This document shows positions 59,437-64,000 of a stretch of 64,000 nt of DNA, in pieces. The position numbers were made by a program, and so were the translations under genes. Origin of the DNA: Dermacentor variabilis (lineage: Eukaryota; Arthropoda; Arachnida; Ixodida; Ixodidae); NCBI RefSeq assembly GCF_050947875.1, contig NC_134568.1, positions 264,955,815 through 265,019,814 on the forward strand. Direction: 5' to 3'. Each line of letters opens with the position of its first letter. The stretch's first letter is position 1. The notes beneath the pieces were generated by a model that made no database searches, was not told where the DNA came from, and saw only the letters and a program-made list of their open reading frames with translations.

Positions 59437-60149
59437 GCGCGCTGCTCTGCGGATCCGAAAATGTGCTAGCGATCTCGCGCGTTTCTAGGAAAGTTGACGT
59501 ACAAGCAGTTGACATGTTAGTGTTATCCTTATCATTTAAATAAGGTTGCCGATTAGCACTGCCTTGCTCTAAGATAAAGGAAAATTTTGCATTTCAGGCT
59601 GAAAGGAAACGGCCGTCACCAAAGTTACGAGACCCTCTATTTAATGAGGATAATAAAGCACCGGCAACACCTGATGATAATGAAGATAATAATGAACACT
59701 GATGCTCGCTGCATGTACTTCTATTTCTCATGCTACGTTTTCAGTTTCTCATTGCTTTTTCTTCTGACAGCTTTCATGATTGATCAATTTATACACTGCA
59801 TTAACGAAGGCGAATAAACGCTAATTATTCCACGAATTTTTTTTTTTTTGCACTTTGCGGCAGCTGCATACCACATGCCGATAAAATTTTAAAATTGCCC
59901 CTGTACTCGGATATCTGCGATGCGGAGACTTCCAATATGGCTCGCCTCATCGCCCACTACGTTGCATTACAACATTGAAACCGCTTAAGCATTCAAAAAC
60001 CGCTGAGAATGTCGGCGAGAGCGCTGCGAAGCTCTTGGCAGGCCGCTTCTTGCCCTCCATAAGATGGCCGCCGCCGGCTTCACTCGAGCCTATAGGCCGG
60101 TATAGGCGAATTCCACTCCAGCAGTCTTCTTTAACCTCCTTAGTACTCG
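59437..60149. other. Unannotated spacer
   Basis: AT-rich sequence with a 14-base T run near 59837-59850. Short frames on both strands, including one on the minus strand from about 60285, show no domain. I see no supportable gene. Confidence 0.5.
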
Positions 60150-60722
60150 TAGAGGGAAATCTGACGCTGCTGCGCTCTGATATGCATGGGAATGTCGGTA
60201 TATTGTGACTTCGGATTTGCATCGTTCTCGAATATAGCCAGGACACCTTGAAAACGCGCCTGGCAAGCACCGTTCTATCTGTCACAATGATTCATATTCT
60301 ATTAGAACAGCGCGTAAAAAGCTGTTTTAGCTTTATTATTACGCAAAAACATGTATTGTTTAACTATGAGAACTTGTTATGGCATGTACAATTATGTGAT
60401 ACGTAAAAAGTACCAGCGGACCACTAAAGTAGGAGCACAGACGACAAGATTCGCGCTCGCTTTGAAACGGTTTGTCGTCTGTTCTTCTTTTCTTCAATTG
60501 GTAATGCATTGTAGGTGAGTAAAGATGTTATCCATGAATGGAAACATTTCATGAAGATTTTACTTTAAGAACCCGTTATTTGTGTAGCCATATCCACGTT
60601 TTAGACGAAGCCTCTTACAACACCAGCTAACACAAGCCTAGCAGACACATATACCGTCATTCCCATGACAGCACAGCGCTCCTTAGGAAACTCCCATAGA
60701 TGGTGGCGCCAGATTTCCCTCT
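60150..60722. mobile_element. Candidate TIR/MITE-like element
   Basis: TAGAGGGAAATCTGACGC with GCATGGGAATGTCGGTATAT at 60150-60206 is inverted at 60646-60722 (ATATACCGTCATTCCCATG and GCGCCAGATTTCCCTCTA). Arms are imperfect, and the right one is about 20 bp longer. The interior is non-coding. It could also be two separate copies of one repeat in opposite orientation. Confidence 0.5.
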
Positions 60723-61029
60723 AGGTGTTATAGTGAGAAATTTTATGTTGGTACGTACCCACAGCTATGGAGGAAAGAATATTGAGAGCAGGTTGGAATA
60801 ATAAATTATTCTTCCACCCTGATTAAAAAGAAGTCTCTCCGCCCACGCTATCACGCCCGCGTATGTTTTGACATAACTAAATCACATACAGAATAAGCGA
60901 TTGTTTAGTTCAAAGTATAAGGTACAGTATAAGAAGAAACGTAAAGCGCGTGCTGCCTAACTAGCAACCTTAGACATGTTCTATATTTTACACCACTGGC
61001 CATGGTGCCTCACATGCACCCTCGCACGC
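60723..61029. other. Unannotated spacer
   Basis: AT-rich sequence between the candidate MITE and the dispersed repeat. No open frame with a recognisable domain and no clear repeat was seen. Confidence 0.5.
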
Positions 61030-61262
61030 CCTCTTCGATCCAAGTTCACGCTTGTTACTTGCTCTCCACTTCAATGGCAAGAACTAAAAGAGGAAACAAG
61101 CCATCGCTTAGCCTCATTTCATGCTGAGGGCAGGACATCAGGTATGATTTGTCGTTGTTATTGAGATCATCTCTTTGTTTTGACGGTGATAGGCCTATAC
61201 AGACGATGCCGATGTGTAGAAGAGGTTTCATTTTAACCTAGCAGACGGCACCACAGCCTTAA
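61030..61262 (+). repeat. Dispersed repeat, copy 2 (first at 56861-57127)
   Basis: See the shared blocks listed for 56861-57127. Here the shared text ends in CTAGCAGACGGCACCACAGC and passes directly into RNase H-like coding sequence. Confidence 0.68.
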
Positions 61263-61860
61263 CGGCAAAGAAGCACCTACCAGATATATACACCTTTTGG
61301 ACTCCGGGGCACAAGTCTCTTCTAGGAAATGAGGCAGCCGACGCCTCCACCCGAGCTCAGGTTCACCGGGCTTTCTCACAGGACACGCAAAGGAGCGCGG
61401 ATAAAGTTTCGAAAAAGTACAACGATATTGTGAAACACTACAGGCTAGACAGAAGAACTTGCCCACCACTTCACCCTAGCCTAACTAAGGAAGAGGCAGT
61501 AACGCTCAACTAAGGAAAAGGCAGTAACCCTCAGGACATTGCAAACCAAGAGCTACGTCCACGGTATCCTATTGCACCGAATCTCACCTACTTAGCATTT
61601 ATACATCTGCACTTACTGCGATCTCCCAGACGTCCTATGCCATATAGTATGGGGATGTGTAGAAAAAGATTGCACCGTAGACACCTAAGCACTAACCGAA
61701 GAGCAGTGGGAGACCAAGCTATCAGATCTGGAACCGAATAGACAGCGCATCCTGATCGGACGGGCACGGGAGATGGCCCGCGGCTGCCTGAAATAACGAG
61801 GCCGCCCACCTCAGCAGGGTGCAGACTGCGCTTGCTCAGAATAAAAGTTTATTCCCTCAC
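61238..61860 (+). pseudogene. I-superfamily retrotransposon 3' remnant (RNase H end and C-terminus)
   Basis: Translation gives ADGTTALTAKKHLPDIYTFW then TPGHKSLLGNEAADASTRA, the end of a LINE RNase H domain. A broken LRTLQTKSYVHGILLHRISP stretch follows, then EEQWETKLSDLEPNRQRILI with GRAREMARGCLK and a stop at about 61796. Several frame breaks separate these pieces, including stop codons after a tandem CTCAACTAAGGAA step near 61506. AATAAAAGTTTATTCCCTC near 61841 forms the 3' end. Truncated at the 5' side and dead. Confidence 0.8.
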
Positions 61861-62399
61861 TCTCTCGTTCCCCGGATCGAGAACGCTACAGTAGAGCTTT
61901 CATGTCTGCATGATCCGTCTTTCTAAACTTGGATGCAGTCGCAGTCCAAGTATGCGACAGTGCTTTCGATTTTCTGACTGGCAACTTGGATTTACACGGG
62001 ATTCCTGCAGGTACGGAAGGGAAGGCGTCTGGAAGGTACTTTGTTTATGTGTGTGTGTTCAACTTGCTTAATTCCCTATACTTTTTTATTGGTTTATGAC
62101 ACGTTTGGTTCGACGTCTACCTTCTCTAAACGCTTTTTAAGAATTTGTTCGCACATTTGAGGTTTTCGTACGTGCGTGTATCTCTTATCAAATAAATAAA
62201 TAAATAACTTTGTAGCTTCTCACCGTCATGTGTTCACTCTTCCCACGCCGTAGCAATAGCGCGTACACAGGTGTAGCATATTGTGACGCAGCTAAAGAAA
62301 TATAAATACACAAAAGGAATACCGAGAATTGCGCAAACCTTTGCAACACTCAGGATTTCAGAAGTTGGCGTTAGTGAACGAGCCGGGGAAAGTTCGAGA
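61861..62399. other. Unannotated spacer with AATA microsatellite
   Basis: Contains (AATA/AAAT)n at about 62190-62208 and TGTGTGTGT near 62050. No gene seen; the open frame from 62283 becomes RTE-like only after about 62420. Confidence 0.55.
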
Positions 62400-63629
62400 T
62401 ATTCCTTACTCTTACAAAGAAATTTAAACGCAACACTTGACTTCAGTCAACCAAGAGAACAGGCTGGCTTCAGGAAGGAATACTCTACAATGGATCACAT
62501 CAATGCCATCAATCAGGTAATCGAGAAATATGCAAAGTACAATCAACCTCTCTATATGGCTTTCATAGAATGTGAAAAGGCATTTGATTCAGTAGATATG
62601 CCAGCATTCATAGAGGCATTACGTAATCAAAGAGGTACAGGAGGCTTACGTGAATATCTTGGAAAATATCTACAAAGATTCCACAGCTACCTTGATACTC
62701 AAGAAAAGTAGAAAGATGCCTATAAAGAAAGGGGTCAGGCAAGGAAACACAATCTCTCCAATGCTATTCACTGCATGCTTGAAAGAAGTATTCAAGCTGT
62801 TAAACTGGATAGGCTTAGGAGTGAGGATCAACGGCGAATATCACAACAACCTTTGGTTTGCAGATGACATTGTCCTGTTCAGCAACACTGGGAGCGAGTT
62901 ACAACAAAATATTGAGGACCTTAACAAATAAAGTGTAAGAGTTGGGTTTAAGAACAATATGCAGAAGACAAAGGTAATGATCAATAGCCTGGCAAGGAAA
63001 CAAGAGTTCAGGATCGCCAGTCAACCTCCAGAGTTTGTGAAGCGGTACGTTTACCTAGGTCAAATACTCACACGGGACCCTGATCATGCGAAGGAAACTT
63101 ACAGAAGAATAAAAATGGGTTGGAGTGCCTACGGCAGACATTGTCAGATCCTGACTAGAAGCTTGCCACCATCATTGAAAAGAAAGGTGTACGATCAATG
63201 CATTCTACCAGTGCTAACATATGAGGCAGAAACTTGGAGGTTGACAACGAAGCTCGAGGACAAGTTAAGGACCACGCAAAGAGCGATGGAACGAAGAATG
63301 CTAGGCGTAACGTTAAGAGACAGGAAGAGAGCGGTGTGGACCAGAGAGGAAACGGGGATAGCCGATATTCTAGTTGAAATTAAGATTTAAAAAATGGAGC
63401 TCGGCAGGGCATGTAATGCGTAGGACAGATAACCGGTGGACCATTATAGTTACAGAATGGGTGCCAAGGGTAGCGTAGTCGAAGACGGCAGAAAATTAGG
63501 TGGGGGGATGACATTACTAAATTTGCAGGCGCAAGTTGGAACCACGGTTGGCGCAGGACAGGTGTGACTGGAGATAGTGGGGAGAAGCCTTTGTCCTGCA
63601 GTGGACATAAAATATGATGATGATGATTA
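62400..63629 (+). pseudogene. 5'-truncated RTE retrotransposon copy (RT and C-terminus)
   Basis: Homologous to the second half of the 42383-45322 protein: NATLDFSQPREQAGFRKEYS, then AFIECEKAFDSVDM, KKGVRQGNTISPMLFTACL, LWFADDIVLFSN, and ILPVLTYEAETWRL with RTTQRAMERRMLGVTLRDR. The catalytic RT aspartate is changed (FIE where FID is expected). Frameshifts near 62630-62700 and after 63387, and stops at 62929-62931 and later, break it. It ends with a GATGATGATGATT tail. Confidence 0.88.
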
Positions 63630-64000
63630 ATTTTTAAAGTTTTTGAGCTTTATATACAGGTCAACTCTAACTGATACCATTTAAAATTTTAAAAGGCACG
63701 ACCGTGTTCATGACTCCTCTGATTACAATTCTTCCATACCACCTTTCAAAATCTCACCCCTCACCAGATTTGGTCATTTTAAATAGACAAGCGCAGCGTG
63801 TGCAGTCGACCGATTCCTTAACAGTAGCGATCGACTGCGCTAGACTGGCCAATGGGCCGGCGCCTTCTAACGGCGCGAAGCGACCGGATCAGCAAGGGTG
63901 GCGTATGCGCGCCAAGTTCACTCGAAGCGCAAGTTCGTCTGCTACAGGCTCTTCCTACCAGCACGGCATAGCGCCTGGCACGATTATTTCGGCGCAAGCT
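63630..64000. other. Unannotated window end
   Basis: No gene seen. GCAGTCGACCG (about 63802) and CGATCGACTGC (about 63828) form a short imperfect inverted pair around GATTCCTTAACAGTAG. The last 150 bp are GC-rich. Confidence 0.45.

Overview
This window looks like nuclear DNA of a hard tick (Ixodidae), or a close chelicerate relative. The evidence is two tRNA-headed SINE copies resembling the ixodid 'Ruka' type, RTE and I-superfamily non-LTR retrotransposons, a Ty3/gypsy-type LTR element, and no intact single-copy host gene. The species cannot be named from the sequence, and the organism call rests on recognising repeat families without a database.

Layout. (1) About 37 kb is one satellite array, cut by two insertions into 1-14332, 21251-40711 and 45340-48665. 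The monomer is about 432 bp and there are roughly 86 copies. Each monomer carries, on the minus strand, one exon of an FKBP-type prolyl isomerase, best matching FKBP6/Shutdown by eye. The exon keeps a canonical donor and an AG acceptor, but every copy has the same one-base deletion. Monomers are arranged in higher-order repeats, clearest as three consecutive blocks of 4749, 4744 and 5624 bp at 23743-38859. The left end of the array lies outside the window.

(2) 14333-21250 is a young LTR retrotransposon with a TG...CA LTR pair and a GTTG target duplication. Its 1474-codon gag-pol frame is intact. The order is Gag, CCHC, protease, INTEGRASE, RT, RNase H, which is copia-like order in a gypsy-type pol. 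The Gag capsid resembles the SCAN domain. Both traits point to the Gmr1-like group.

(3) 40712-45339 is a 4.63-kb insertion with a 7-bp target duplication. It contains a SINE, a tRNA-like segment and a full RTE-type EN-RT frame, and ends in a TGA-rich tail. A 130-bp piece of its left end was captured in two neighbouring satellite units.

(4) 48666-64000 is ordinary repeat-rich DNA right of the array. It holds a broken I-superfamily element on the minus strand (51008-55330), a 634-bp foldback element, a second SINE, a TIR-flanked element carrying a retroelement-like ORF end, a near-perfect 67-bp inverted repeat, an I-type RNase H remnant and a broken RTE copy.

No CRISPR, operon, rRNA or functional tRNA gene was seen. 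The most unusual item is the satellite built from an FKBP6-like exon, since FKBP6/Shutdown acts in the piRNA pathway. Any regulatory role for the array is inference.
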